This document shows, one piece after another, positions 47,585 through 55,572 of a DNA stretch of 64,000 bases; positions within the stretch are counted from its first letter, which is position 1, and every line of letters starts with the position of its first letter. A program made the position numbers and the translations under genes. Under the pieces are notes generated by a model. That model saw only the letters and a program-made list of their open reading frames with translations. It had not been told where the DNA came from and made no database searches. Origin of the DNA: Aneurinibacillus thermoaerophilus (GTDB taxonomy: Bacteria > Bacillota > Bacilli > Aneurinibacillales > Aneurinibacillaceae); NCBI RefSeq assembly GCF_900099925.1, contig NZ_FNDE01000001.1, forward strand, positions 62,001 to 126,000, given 5' to 3'.

Positions 47585-48625
47585 ATGAAATCTTTTATTT
47601 ATAGCTTAACCTTGCCCGAATTGCAAGAATGGATGCAGCAAAATGGAGAGAAAGCGTTTCGCGCCGGGCAGGTATTTGATTGGCTATATGTCAAGAGGGT
47701 GGGTTCATTCGCTGAGATGACCAACCTGTCCAAAGCGCTGCGCGAGAAGTTGGATGCATCATTTAGCATGGATGCGCTGCGCGAGATTACACGTCAAGTT
47801 TCACAAGACGGAACGGTGAAGTTCCTTTTTTCACTACATGACGGCCATGCCATTGAAACGGTCATCATGCGTCATAATTACGGCAACAGTATTTGCGTTA
47901 CAACTCAAGTTGGCTGCCGCATCGGTTGCACATTTTGTGCCTCAACGCTCGGCGGCCTGAAACGCAATCTGGAAGCGGGCGAGATTGTCGCCCAGGTGCT
48001 GACGGCACAAAAAGCGCTTGATCCGGAAGGACAGCGGGCTAGCCATGTGGTTGTGATGGGCATCGGTGAGCCGTTTGAAAACTATGATGCGCTGTTGTCA
48101 TTCCTCCGCATTATCAATGATAAGAAAGGATTAAACATCGGTCAGCGGCACATTACGGTATCAACAAGCGGTATCGTGCCGTACATTTACCGGTTTGCCG
48201 ACGAAAAAATGCAGGTCAATCTGGCGATTTCTTTGCACGCGCCGAATGCGGAAATTCGCACGCGCCTTATGCCGGTGAACCGCCGTTATCCGATGGATGA
48301 ACTGATGCGTGCCTGCGAGTATTATATTAAAACAACCGGGCGCCGTCTGACTTTCGAGTACGGCTTGTTTGGCGGGGTTAACGACCAGCCCGGGCACGCG
48401 GAAGAGCTGGCCGAATTGCTGGATGGCATGCTGTGCCATGTGAATTTAATTCCAGTTAACTATGTCCCGGAACGCAACTATGTACGCACCGCGCGCAACG
48501 ACATTTTCAAGTTCCTAAGAATTTTGCAAGCAAAAGGTATTAACGCCACGATTCGCCGGGAACACGGCAGCGATATCGCTGCGGCCTGCGGCCAACTGCG
48601 GGCCCAGCACGCTAAACAGACGTAG
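47585..48625 (+). CDS. rlmN: Dual-specificity 23S rRNA/tRNA m2A methyltransferase
   Basis: Radical-SAM enzyme that methylates C2 of A2503 in 23S rRNA and A37 in some tRNAs. The 346 residues have the cluster Cys at 111, 115 and 118 (CRIGCTFC), [32 protein letters not shown]-type sequence (here [10 protein letters not shown]) and a C-terminal catalytic Cys in [12 protein letters not shown]. The SD before ATG 47585 is weak (GGTGA about 10 bases upstream). It leads the conserved rlmN-prpC-prkC-rsgA-rpe order of B. subtilis. Confidence 0.96.
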   Translation: MKSFIYSLTLPELQEWMQQNGEKAFRAGQVFDWLYVKRVGSFAEMTNLSKALREKLDASFSMDALREITRQVSQDGTVKFLFSLHDGHAIETVIMRHNYGNSICVTTQVGCRIGCTFCASTLGGLKRNLEAGEIVAQVLTAQKALDPEGQRASHVVVMGIGEPFENYDALLSFLRIINDKKGLNIGQRHITVSTSGIVPYIYRFADEKMQVNLAISLHAPNAEIRTRLMPVNRRYPMDELMRACEYYIKTTGRRLTFEYGLFGGVNDQPGHAEELAELLDGMLCHVNLIPVNYVPERNYVRTARNDIFKFLRILQAKGINATIRREHGSDIAAACGQLRAQHAKQT

Positions 48626-48639
48626 GGGTGAGGATACGG

Positions 48640-49383
48640 ATGGAGTCAGTCATACAAACGCATATCGGTTGTGTGAGACAAACAAATGAGGATTCCGGGC
48701 GAGTTCAGCGCTACGATAATGGATGGATTCTTGGAATTGTGGCTGATGGTATGGGCGGCCACCAAGCAGGGGATGTTGCCAGCCAGATGGCGGTGGACAT
48801 CATTTGCGACTCGCTGCGCGAAGTGGCCGACCATCTTACGCCGAACGAATTGCAGCAAAAACTAAATGATGCGATTCAACTTGCCAACGAGCGAATTCTC
48901 GCGTACGCACAGGAGCATGAAGAATGCCACGGCATGGGAACAACGGTCGTTATCGCGCTCATGAACCGGCAGCTTGGCGTTCTCGCACATGTCGGAGACA
49001 GCCGAATTTACCGGTATAGTCACGGAATTTTGCAGCAGATCACGAACGATCATACGCTTGTGAATGAGCTTTTGCGCAATCACCAAATCACGCAGGATGA
49101 AGCGGCCAACCACCCGCGACGCAATATTTTGACCCGCGCTCTTGGCACGGACAAAAAGGTGAAAGCCGACTTTAGCATTTTGCATTGGGATACGGGCGAT
49201 ACGCTGCTTCTTTGTTCTGATGGGCTCTCCGGCAAAATCAGCGGAGAGACGATCGCGTCCGTACTCGCGAACGGTTCCCTGAAAGAAATGGCGGACGAGT
49301 TGATTGCCCGGGCATTAAAAGCGGGTGGAGAAGATAACATTACGGTTATCCTTCTGCGCAATCAACCGGAGGCTGGAGAATGA
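48640..49383 (+). CDS. prpC: PP2C-type serine/threonine phosphatase
   Basis: Metal-dependent phosphatase that reverses PrkC phosphorylation. The 247 residues show the PP2C motifs HIGCVRQTNEDSGRV, VADGMGGHQAGDVAS, GMGTTVVIAL, LAHVGDSRIYRY, LTRALGTD, LLLCSDGLSGKISGE and GGEDNITVILL, which supply the metal-binding Asp residues. I choose ATG 48640, six bases after AGGGGTGAGG; the GTG at 48628 lies within that SD. It overlaps the region just before prkC, its antagonist. Confidence 0.95.
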   Translation: MESVIQTHIGCVRQTNEDSGRVQRYDNGWILGIVADGMGGHQAGDVASQMAVDIICDSLREVADHLTPNELQQKLNDAIQLANERILAYAQEHEECHGMGTTVVIALMNRQLGVLAHVGDSRIYRYSHGILQQITNDHTLVNELLRNHQITQDEAANHPRRNILTRALGTDKKVKADFSILHWDTGDTLLLCSDGLSGKISGETIASVLANGSLKEMADELIARALKAGGEDNITVILLRNQPEAGE

Positions 49384-49400
49384 AAGGGGGGAGCCTGCAA

Positions 49401-51392
49401 ATGATTGGAAAACGAATCGGAGGCCGCTATGAGATCGAGCAAAAAATTGGGGAAGGCGGCATGGCCATTGTCTATCGTGCGCGCGATACGCTATTGAATC
49501 GTACGGTCGCGCTTAAAGTGCTGCGCTCCCAGTTCGGCAACGATGACGATTTTGTGGCCCGCTTTCATCGGGAAGCCCAGGCGGCGGCGAGCCTATCGCA
49601 TCCACACGTAGTAAATATATATGATATCGGTCAGGAAGATGATATGTACTACATCGTAATGGAGTATGTGGAAGGGATGACGCTGAAGCAGTACATCAAT
49701 GAACACGCTCCCCTCGATGTGAAAGAAGCGGTGGACATTGCGATCCAGATTTGTGATGCGCTTGACCATGCCCATCAGAATGAATTAATTCATCGCGACA
49801 TTAAGCCGCACAATATTCTTATTAACAAGTTCAGGCGCATTAAAGTTACCGACTTTGGAATTGCCCGGGCCGTCTCATCTGTCACGATCACGCATACCGG
49901 TTCCGTACTCGGTTCTGTTCATTATTTTTCGCCGGAACAGGCAAAAGGCATTGCGGCCGGCGCCAAGTCCGATTTATATTCTCTCGGGGTTGTATTATAC
50001 GAGATGCTGACGGGTGAACTTCCTTTTTCCGGGGATTCGCCGATTAGTGTGGCGCTGAAGCATTTGCAGGAACCGTATGTGCGGCCGCGCAAGTTGCGTC
50101 CAGAAATTCCGCAAAGCGTGGAAAACATTATCGTTCGCGCGATGGCTAAAGAGCCGATGTACCGGTATGAATCGGCGCGCGAAATGCTTGAGGATTTGCG
50201 GACGTGTTTGACTTCTGAACGGAGAAGCGAGGCGCCTTATGTTCTGCCGGAGAAATACGCGCCGGAAGAAGATCCGGAGATTACCCGCGTGATTCCGGCT
50301 ATCAAACCTGAGATGCTGCGCAAACGTTCGTGGGATGAAGAAGAAGGGCATACGATTCGTGAGATTCCGGCGGTGAGTGCCGCGGAAAAAGCGCCCGTAC
50401 AGGAAGAGGAAGAAGAGACGGAAGAGCGGGCGAGGCCGGTTCCGTGGAAAAAGGCGATTGGCTGGACGGGTGGTATTCTGCTGTTTTTTGTGCTGGTAGG
50501 CGCTAGCATATTTTACGGTTTCTCTTGGTTGGGCGTACCGCCTGACGTAGTCGTGCCGTCGGTGCAAAATCTACCGCTGGAAGAAGCGCGCCAGAAGCTT
50601 GAGGCCGTTCATCTGAAGCCGGCGATTCAGGAACAGTTTGATAACACGGTAGAGGCAGGACATGTTATTAAACAGAATCCGGTGGCCAACATGCCGGTAA
50701 AAGAAGGCACCGAAGTCCAGCTTATTGTCAGCAAGGGCAAGCCGAAGGCGACAATGCCAAATTTCGTCGGCCAGAATATTGACGAAATCGAAAGCCAGCT
50801 TGCAGGTAAATATAAAGACTATAAAATTGAAAAAGAACCGAGTGAAGAACAGCCTGCCGGCACAATTCTCAGGCAAACGCCAGCTGCCGGCACAGAAATC
50901 GTCGCGGGCGAAACTGAAGTTCGGCTGGTCGTAAGCGATGGACAGGATAAAGTAACCATGCCGAATTTGGTCGGGTTGACAGAAGAAGAAATGAAGGCAA
51001 AAATGGAAAGATTAGGTTTACGCCTTCAGCTTGAACGGGCGCCGAGCTACAAACCGGAAGGAATGGTTATCGAGCAGTCGTATCGCCCGGATAATCGCTT
51101 GGAGAGAGGCACGTGGGTGCGTGTGACGGTAAGTTCCGGCCTGCCGGAAGAAGCGCGCCGCGTGAAGGAAGAAGTGGATGTTTATCTGAATCCAGGCGAA
51201 AAAGCAAACATCGAGATTAAAGTAACGGATGCCACCGGGGAGAATAAGACCATAGAAAATTACACCATCACGCAAAGCATCAAGTTTCAAATCCCGGTCG
51301 TTCTTTCGCCTTCGAAAGACGCACTCATCCAGGTGTACAAGGATGGACAATTGTACCAGGAAAAACAAGTCAGATACAGCGATTTTCAATAA
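49401..51392 (+). CDS. prkC: Ser/Thr kinase with PASTA domains
   Basis: Membrane kinase that senses muropeptides and lipid II; in B. subtilis it triggers spore germination. The 663 residues have an N-terminal kinase domain with the Gly loop IGEGGMAIV, Lys39 in VALKVL, HRDIKPHN at 131-138 and DFG at 151-153, an acidic linker, a membrane segment at about 351-375, three extracellular PASTA repeats (about 381-447, 448-520 and 521-590) and a C-terminal Ig-like domain. ATG 49401 follows AAAGGGGGGAG; ATG 49380 overlapping the prpC stop is less likely. Confidence 0.96.
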   Translation: MIGKRIGGRYEIEQKIGEGGMAIVYRARDTLLNRTVALKVLRSQFGNDDDFVARFHREAQAAASLSHPHVVNIYDIGQEDDMYYIVMEYVEGMTLKQYINEHAPLDVKEAVDIAIQICDALDHAHQNELIHRDIKPHNILINKFRRIKVTDFGIARAVSSVTITHTGSVLGSVHYFSPEQAKGIAAGAKSDLYSLGVVLYEMLTGELPFSGDSPISVALKHLQEPYVRPRKLRPEIPQSVENIIVRAMAKEPMYRYESAREMLEDLRTCLTSERRSEAPYVLPEKYAPEEDPEITRVIPAIKPEMLRKRSWDEEEGHTIREIPAVSAAEKAPVQEEEEETEERARPVPWKKAIGWTGGILLFFVLVGASIFYGFSWLGVPPDVVVPSVQNLPLEEARQKLEAVHLKPAIQEQFDNTVEAGHVIKQNPVANMPVKEGTEVQLIVSKGKPKATMPNFVGQNIDEIESQLAGKYKDYKIEKEPSEEQPAGTILRQTPAAGTEIVAGETEVRLVVSDGQDKVTMPNLVGLTEEEMKAKMERLGLRLQLERAPSYKPEGMVIEQSYRPDNRLERGTWVRVTVSSGLPEEARRVKEEVDVYLNPGEKANIEIKVTDATGENKTIENYTITQSIKFQIPVVLSPSKDALIQVYKDGQLYQEKQVRYSDFQ

Positions 51393-51410
51393 CATAGTTG
51401 GAGGGGTCTC

Positions 51411-52286
51411 ATGCCGCAGGGCCGTATTGTAAAAGTGCTGGCCGGCTACTACTATGTGCAGGATGGGGATCAGTGCTGGCGGTGCCGAGCCAGGGGAGTA
51501 TTCCGGAAAAAAGGCATAACGCCGCTTGTCGGGGACGAAGTCGTATACGAAGCGAATGGAACAGAAGGGACAGTAACCGAAGTTTTGCCGCGGACGAGCG
51601 AATTAATCCGTCCGCCCATCGCTAATATCGATCAGGCGATACTCGTATTTTCCCTTGTCGAACCCGACTTTAATCCGCAATTGCTGGATAAATTTCTTGT
51701 GCACACAGAAGCGGCCGGAGTGGATGCAGTGATTTGTTTGACAAAGGCCGATTTAGTGCCGAACATAAGCGAAATTGAGCGCGTCTGGGCCTATTGTGAA
51801 GCTATCGGCTATCCGGTCGCTGTAACCAGTTCGAAAAGCAAAAGCGGAATAGAAGAAATCCGCGCCCGTCTGCGCGGACATCTCTCTGTTTTTGCCGGAC
51901 AATCCGGCGTCGGGAAGTCTTCGCTTTTAAACGCGTTGTTCAACGAATTAAACCTTGAGACGGCGCCGATTAGCCAGAAGCTGGGTCGCGGGCGTCATAC
52001 AACCCGCCATGTGGAATTAATCCGTTTGCCGGAAGGCGGCTGGGTGGCGGATACGCCCGGTTTTAGTTCGCTCGATTTTCAGGCGATTGCAGCGGGTGAA
52101 CTGGGGCTGTATTTTAAGGAAATGCGCTCAAGGCTTGGTGAATGCAAGTTCCGGGGCTGCTTGCATGTAAACGAGCCGAATTGCGCCGTGCGCGCCGCTG
52201 TCGAAGCGGGGGAAATCCAGCCTGCGCGTTATCAGCATTACGTAGAGTTTTTACAGGAAATTAAGGATAGAAAGCCGAGGTACTAG
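51411..52286 (+). CDS. rsgA: Ribosome small-subunit biogenesis GTPase RsgA
   Basis: Circularly permuted GTPase that acts late in 30S maturation. The 291 residues show an N-terminal OB fold ([18 protein letters not shown]), the permuted order with G4 (CLTKADL) before G1 ([14 protein letters not shown]) and G3 (VADTPGFSS), and a C-terminal zinc site ([16 protein letters not shown]). GAGGGGTCTC precedes the ATG. It is 18 bases after prkC and 4 before rpe; B. subtilis PrkC phosphorylates its RsgA, consistent with clustering. Confidence 0.96.
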   Translation: MPQGRIVKVLAGYYYVQDGDQCWRCRARGVFRKKGITPLVGDEVVYEANGTEGTVTEVLPRTSELIRPPIANIDQAILVFSLVEPDFNPQLLDKFLVHTEAAGVDAVICLTKADLVPNISEIERVWAYCEAIGYPVAVTSSKSKSGIEEIRARLRGHLSVFAGQSGVGKSSLLNALFNELNLETAPISQKLGRGRHTTRHVELIRLPEGGWVADTPGFSSLDFQAIAAGELGLYFKEMRSRLGECKFRGCLHVNEPNCAVRAAVEAGEIQPARYQHYVEFLQEIKDRKPRY

Positions 52287-52290
52287 ACAT

Positions 52291-52950
52291 ATGGTTAAGA
52301 TTGCACCTTCCATTCTTTCCGCGGATTTTGCCCGCTTGGGAGAGGAAATTAAAGAGGTTGAACAGGGAGGAGCGGATTGGATTCATGTCGATGTAATGGA
52401 TGGGCATTTCGTGCCGAATCTGACTATCGGTCCGTTGGTTGTCAAGGCAATCCGTCCGCATACGAACCTGACGCTTGATGTTCATCTAATGATTGAGAAT
52501 GCGGATTTCTACATTCCTGAATTTGCAAAGAGCGGCGCCGATATGATTACCGTGCATCAGGAAGCGTGCGTGCATCTGCACCGCACGATCTACCATATTA
52601 AAAATCAGGGCGTGAAGGCGGCCGTATCGCTAAATCCGGCGACGCCGGTATCCACGCTTGAGCACATACTCGAAGACATTGACATGGTGCTGTTGATGTC
52701 GGTCAACCCGGGCTTTGGCGGCCAGAAGTTTATCCCGGAAGTTGTGCGCAAGATAAAGCAACTGAGAGAGTTGCTTGTGGAGCGCGGCCTGGAAGATAAA
52801 GTAGAGATTCAAATTGATGGCGGTATCAACGCAGAGACAGCGCCGCTTGTCGTGGAAGCAGGCGCGACTTGCCTTGTGGCCGGTAACGCTATCTTCGGAC
52901 AGCAGGATCGCGCTCGGGCAATTCGGGAAATCAGGCAGGCGTGCGAATGA
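52291..52950 (+). CDS. rpe: Ribulose-phosphate 3-epimerase
   Basis: Interconverts ribulose 5-phosphate and xylulose 5-phosphate in the pentose phosphate pathway. The 219 residues form a TIM barrel with [35 protein letters not shown] with metal-binding residues, [28 protein letters not shown] and [12 protein letters not shown]. It starts four bases after rsgA and is closed by a strong terminator. No thiN gene follows, unlike B. subtilis. Confidence 0.97.
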   Translation: MVKIAPSILSADFARLGEEIKEVEQGGADWIHVDVMDGHFVPNLTIGPLVVKAIRPHTNLTLDVHLMIENADFYIPEFAKSGADMITVHQEACVHLHRTIYHIKNQGVKAAVSLNPATPVSTLEHILEDIDMVLLMSVNPGFGGQKFIPEVVRKIKQLRELLVERGLEDKVEIQIDGGINAETAPLVVEAGATCLVAGNAIFGQQDRARAIREIRQACE

Positions 52951-52962
52951 CAGAAGGCCCGG

Positions 52963-53003
52963 AAATTCTCCTTTCTTTATGTTAAAGAAAGGAGAATTTT
53001 TTT
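52963..53003 (+). terminator. Terminator after rpe
   Basis: Perfect 16-bp stem (52963-52978 with 52984-52999), 5-base loop ATGTT, ending in T-rich sequence to 53003. It closes the rlmN-rpe unit. Confidence 0.93.
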
Positions 53004-53059
53004 ATTCTTTTTTATCGGTTTTCATAAATCCCCTGAATCGATCATATGTTAAATCGAGC

Positions 53060-53088
53060 GAATAAATGAAAATCGCAGATGATACACA
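53060..53088 (+). promoter_or_regulatory. Candidate sigma-E promoter of spoVM
   Basis: GAATAAA (53060-53066) matches five of seven of the sigma-E -35 pattern KMATATT, and GATACACA (53081-53088) resembles CATACAnT, with 14 bases between as expected. spoVM is a sigma-E gene in B. subtilis. The -10 lies inside a perfect dyad, CAGATG and CATCTG (53076-53092). Confidence 0.6.
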
Positions 53089-53145
53089 TCTGAGGAACCA
53101 AGGTGAATATACTAAATTGTACCTGAATTAAGGGGAGGGGTCATC

Positions 53146-53223
53146 ATGAAGTTTTATACCATTAAGCTGCCGAAGTTTCTCGGAGGATTGATTCGCGCGA
53201 TTCTCGGCGGAGGAAAACGATGA
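53146..53223 (+). CDS. spoVM: Spore coat localisation peptide SpoVM
   Basis: A 25-residue amphipathic peptide that recognises the convex forespore surface and anchors SpoIVA, the coat base layer. The translation MKFYTIKLPKFLGGLIR then AILGGGKR matches B. subtilis SpoVM in the first 14 residues and the conserved Pro9. GGGGAGGGG precedes the ATG. It stands alone between the rpe terminator and its own terminator, downstream of a sigma-E-like promoter, so it should be a single-gene mother-cell transcript. Too short for most gene finders, but the match is clear. Confidence 0.95.
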   Translation: MKFYTIKLPKFLGGLIRAILGGGKR

Positions 53224-53240
53224 GGCGGCGCAAGACATGA

Positions 53241-53270
53241 AAAAGCACCATAAATCAGGTGCTTTTCTGT
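53241..53270 (+). terminator. Terminator after spoVM
   Basis: AAAAGCACC (53241-53249) pairs with GGTGCTTTT (53258-53266), 8-base loop, T-rich end. Confidence 0.85.
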
Positions 53271-53382
53271 CTTAATAAGAAAGAAAACGATCGTGGTCTG
53301 TTAACCACAAGTCCTGACGTGAAAACAGCTTGTCAACGCCATGGCGAACTGAGGGAGTATGAAGGAAAGGCTCAAACAATGA

Positions 53383-53408
53383 AAAAGAACCTGCCATAAA
53401 TAGCAGGT
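53383..53408 (-). terminator. Terminator of rpmB
   Basis: On the reverse strand ACCTGC (53408-53403) pairs with GCAGGT (53394-53389), followed by TCTTTTTC. It lies 39 bases past the rpmB stop. The segment 53277-53382 between it and the spoVM terminator shows no gene. Confidence 0.75.
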
Positions 53409-53447
53409 CCCGTCCGGACGCAACTTGATGCGCTACGGTTTCCTTTA

Positions 53448-53636
53448 TTAAACACGGGTAACTAAACCAGAGCGTAACGCTTTTGTGCTTACGTATACGC
53501 GCTTCGGCTTACCATCCACTAGGATGCGCACTTTTTGCACGTTTACGCCCCATTTGCGCTTGTTTGCGCGGTTGGAGTGGCTGCGTTTATTACCGGTTCC
53601 TGCCCGCTTTCCAGTTACGTAACATACACGTGCCAT
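53448..53636 (-). CDS. rpmB: Large-subunit ribosomal protein L28
   Basis: L28 of the 50S subunit, 62 residues: [21 protein letters not shown] at the start, then [32 protein letters not shown]. It has only one of the paired Cys found in zinc-binding forms, so it is a zinc-free type. GGGAGGTGG precedes the ATG on the reverse strand. It is transcribed away from sdaAB, as in B. subtilis where rpmB is also opposite to its neighbours. Confidence 0.96.
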   Translation of the reverse strand: MARVCYVTGKRAGTGNKRSHSNRANKRKWGVNVQKVRILVDGKPKRVYVSTKALRSGLVTRV

Positions 53637-53694
53637 TTATTTCCACCTCCCTGAGATGCAGTCACACAAAATGACTCTCTTTGCATACTCAAAC

Positions 53695-53723
53695 ATAATA
53701 TCATACGCGCTGTTTAAAAGCAA
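53695..53723 (-). promoter_or_regulatory. Possible rpmB promoter
   Basis: Reverse-strand TTGCTT (53723-53718) and TATTAT (53700-53695) are 17 bases apart, 59 bases before the rpmB start. The -35 matches only three of six positions. Confidence 0.35.
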
Positions 53724-53855
53724 GCAATCTGTCAATGGTTTATCCTTTACATCGTTAGAGGATGCGCCTGCACTCTATGTGAATGAACCGTCGTAGGTTA
53801 AGGCGGATGCGGGAAGACAAAAATTGTAAGAATAGTTTTGCTATGGAGGTTGGGG

Positions 53856-53886
53856 TTGTCAGCCTTGATGCTGTATAAAGTATAAT
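53856..53886 (+). promoter_or_regulatory. Possible promoter of sdaAB
   Basis: TTGTCA (53856-53861) and TATAAT (53881-53886) are 19 bases apart. The -10 is perfect, the spacing long. Transcription would begin near 53893, just before a leader hairpin. Confidence 0.5.
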
Positions 53887-53905
53887 ATGAATAATAGATA
53901 TTGCG

Positions 53906-53940
53906 TTCCTATCATGCTTGATGATAGGAATATTTTTATT
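53906..53940 (+). terminator. Terminator-like hairpin in the sdaAB leader
   Basis: Perfect 10-bp stem TTCCTATCAT (53906-53915) with ATGATAGGAA (53921-53930), 5-base loop, followed by TATTTTTATT. It lies between the promoter candidate and sdaAB and may attenuate or stabilise the transcript. The remaining parts of the 320-base gap 53637-53956 show no gene. Confidence 0.55.
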
Positions 53941-53956
53941 GTAAGGGGGAAACGTT

Positions 53957-54622
53957 TTGAAATATCGCTCCGTATTTGACATTATTGGCCCGGTGATGAT
54001 CGGACCTTCCAGTTCACATACAGCGGGGGCGGCTCGTATTGGCAGAGTGGCACGCGTGTTGTTCGGCAGGGCGCCGGAAAGAATCGATATTACTTTTTTC
54101 GGTTCGTTTGCCAAGACGCACAAAGGTCATGGAACGGATATTGCGATTGTCGGCGGTGTGCTGGGTTTTGATACATCGGATAAACGGATCGTTGATTCGC
54201 TGGAGATTGCCCGCCGCTCCGGCGTGTCGGTAGTGTTTCATATAGATGAAGAAGAAGAAATTACCCATCCGAACATGGCGCGGATCAAGTTGCAGGATAA
54301 GGAAGAAAGCCTTGAAATTACGGGAATCTCCATCGGTGGGGGAAAAATTGAGATTACGGAAATTAACGGTTTTACGGTAAAGCTTTCAGGAAATTCTCCT
54401 GCTTTGCTTGTACTGCATAAAGACCGATTCGGCATGATTGCCAGCGTTTCCAATGTGTTAACAAGATGGCAAATGAATATCGCGGCAATGGAAGTGGCCC
54501 GTAAATCCAAAGGAAGCGAGGCATTGATGGTAATAGAAACAGACCAGGATTTGCCGGAGGATGCAGTGCGCGAAATTGAAGCGATTCCCCATGTGCTGAA
54601 AGCGTCGCTGCTGTCGCTTTAG
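53957..54622 (+). CDS. sdaAB: L-serine dehydratase beta subunit
   Basis: With SdaAA forms an iron-sulphur L-serine deaminase giving pyruvate and ammonia. The 221 residues start KYRSVFDIIGPVMIGPSSSHTAGA, the serine-dehydratase beta signature, continue KTHKGHGTDIAIVGGVLGFD, and end in an ACT domain (from about 148: LLVLHKDRFGMIASVSNVLTRWQMNIAAMEV) that probably binds serine. The start is TTG 53957 after AAGGGGG. In B. subtilis yloU and yloV separate rpmB from this gene; both are missing here. Confidence 0.95.
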   Translation: MKYRSVFDIIGPVMIGPSSSHTAGAARIGRVARVLFGRAPERIDITFFGSFAKTHKGHGTDIAIVGGVLGFDTSDKRIVDSLEIARRSGVSVVFHIDEEEEITHPNMARIKLQDKEESLEITGISIGGGKIEITEINGFTVKLSGNSPALLVLHKDRFGMIASVSNVLTRWQMNIAAMEVARKSKGSEALMVIETDQDLPEDAVREIEAIPHVLKASLLSL

Positions 54623-54675
54623 ACTTGAAACAAACATGAAAACGAAAAAAGAAATCCGTAAAGGAGAATGAGAAG

Positions 54676-55572
54676 ATGCAGTTTAAGACGGTTGCTGAGC
54701 TTGTCCAGCTTTCTGCTCACGAGAATAAACCCATTTCAGAAATTATGATTTTGGCTGAAATAGAAGTTTCAGGCCGGACACGGGAGGCCATTATGCAGGA
54801 AATGTACCGAAATCTTGAAATAATGGAGCAGGCGGTACAGCGCGGAACTATGGAGAAAGTGGCTTCACGCAGCGGATTAAGCGGGGGCGATGCTCGAAAG
54901 TTGCAGGCATATATTAAAAAAGGAAAAACGCTGGCTGGAGCGGAGGTGTTGGATGCGGTAAGCAAGGCGATTGCGACCAACGAAGTGAACGCGGCGATGG
55001 GCACGATTGTAGCAACACCGACAGCGGGCGCCTGCGGCATTATTCCAGGCACATTGTTCTCGATTGCGCCGCGTTTGCAGGCGACTCGCGAAGCCATGGT
55101 ACGTTATTTGTTTACCGCGGGCGCTATCGGTTATGTGATTGCCAATAATGCTTTTATTGCGGGCGCTACAGGCGGTTGCCAAGCGGAGGTAGGATCGGCT
55201 ACAGCTATGGCTGCTGCGGCGATTGTTGAAATGGCCGGTGGCACCGCGGAACAATCGGCGCATGCAACCGCCATTGCGCTGAAAAATTTGCTCGGCCTTG
55301 TATGTGATCCAGTAGCCGGTTTAGTTGAAGTGCCATGCGTAAAGCGGAACGCTATGGGGGCGGCGATCGCCACCGTGGCAGCCGATATGGCTTTGGCCGG
55401 TATCAAGAGCCGGATTCCCTGTGATGAAGTTATTGATGCGATGTACCGGATCGGCAAAACGATGCCGCATGCTTTAAGAGAGACTGCGTTAGGAGGGTTA
55501 GCGGCTACGCCGACAGGAAAAGCATTGGAGGCGAAAATTTTCGGTGGGCCGCTTAAGGGAAAAAGTGAGTAA
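54676..55572 (+). CDS. sdaAA: L-serine dehydratase alpha subunit
   Basis: Catalytic, [4Fe-4S]-binding subunit of L-serine deaminase. The 298 residues carry GTIVATPTAGACGIIPGTLF, GATGGCQAEVGSATAMAAAAIVEM and LVCDPVAGLVEVPCVKRN, which together supply the cluster Cys residues, and MPHALRETALGGLAATPTGK at the end. AAGGAGAATGAGAAG precedes the ATG. It overlaps recG by eight bases, linking serine breakdown and recombination genes on one message. Confidence 0.96.
   Translation: MQFKTVAELVQLSAHENKPISEIMILAEIEVSGRTREAIMQEMYRNLEIMEQAVQRGTMEKVASRSGLSGGDARKLQAYIKKGKTLAGAEVLDAVSKAIATNEVNAAMGTIVATPTAGACGIIPGTLFSIAPRLQATREAMVRYLFTAGAIGYVIANNAFIAGATGGCQAEVGSATAMAAAAIVEMAGGTAEQSAHATAIALKNLLGLVCDPVAGLVEVPCVKRNAMGAAIATVAADMALAGIKSRIPCDEVIDAMYRIGKTMPHALRETALGGLAATPTGKALEAKIFGGPLKGKSE

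Noticed and set aside
53755-54123. 122-codon reverse frame upstream of sdaAB
   Set aside because: Overlaps the sdaAB start and its promoter region, has no SD and no family resemblance.
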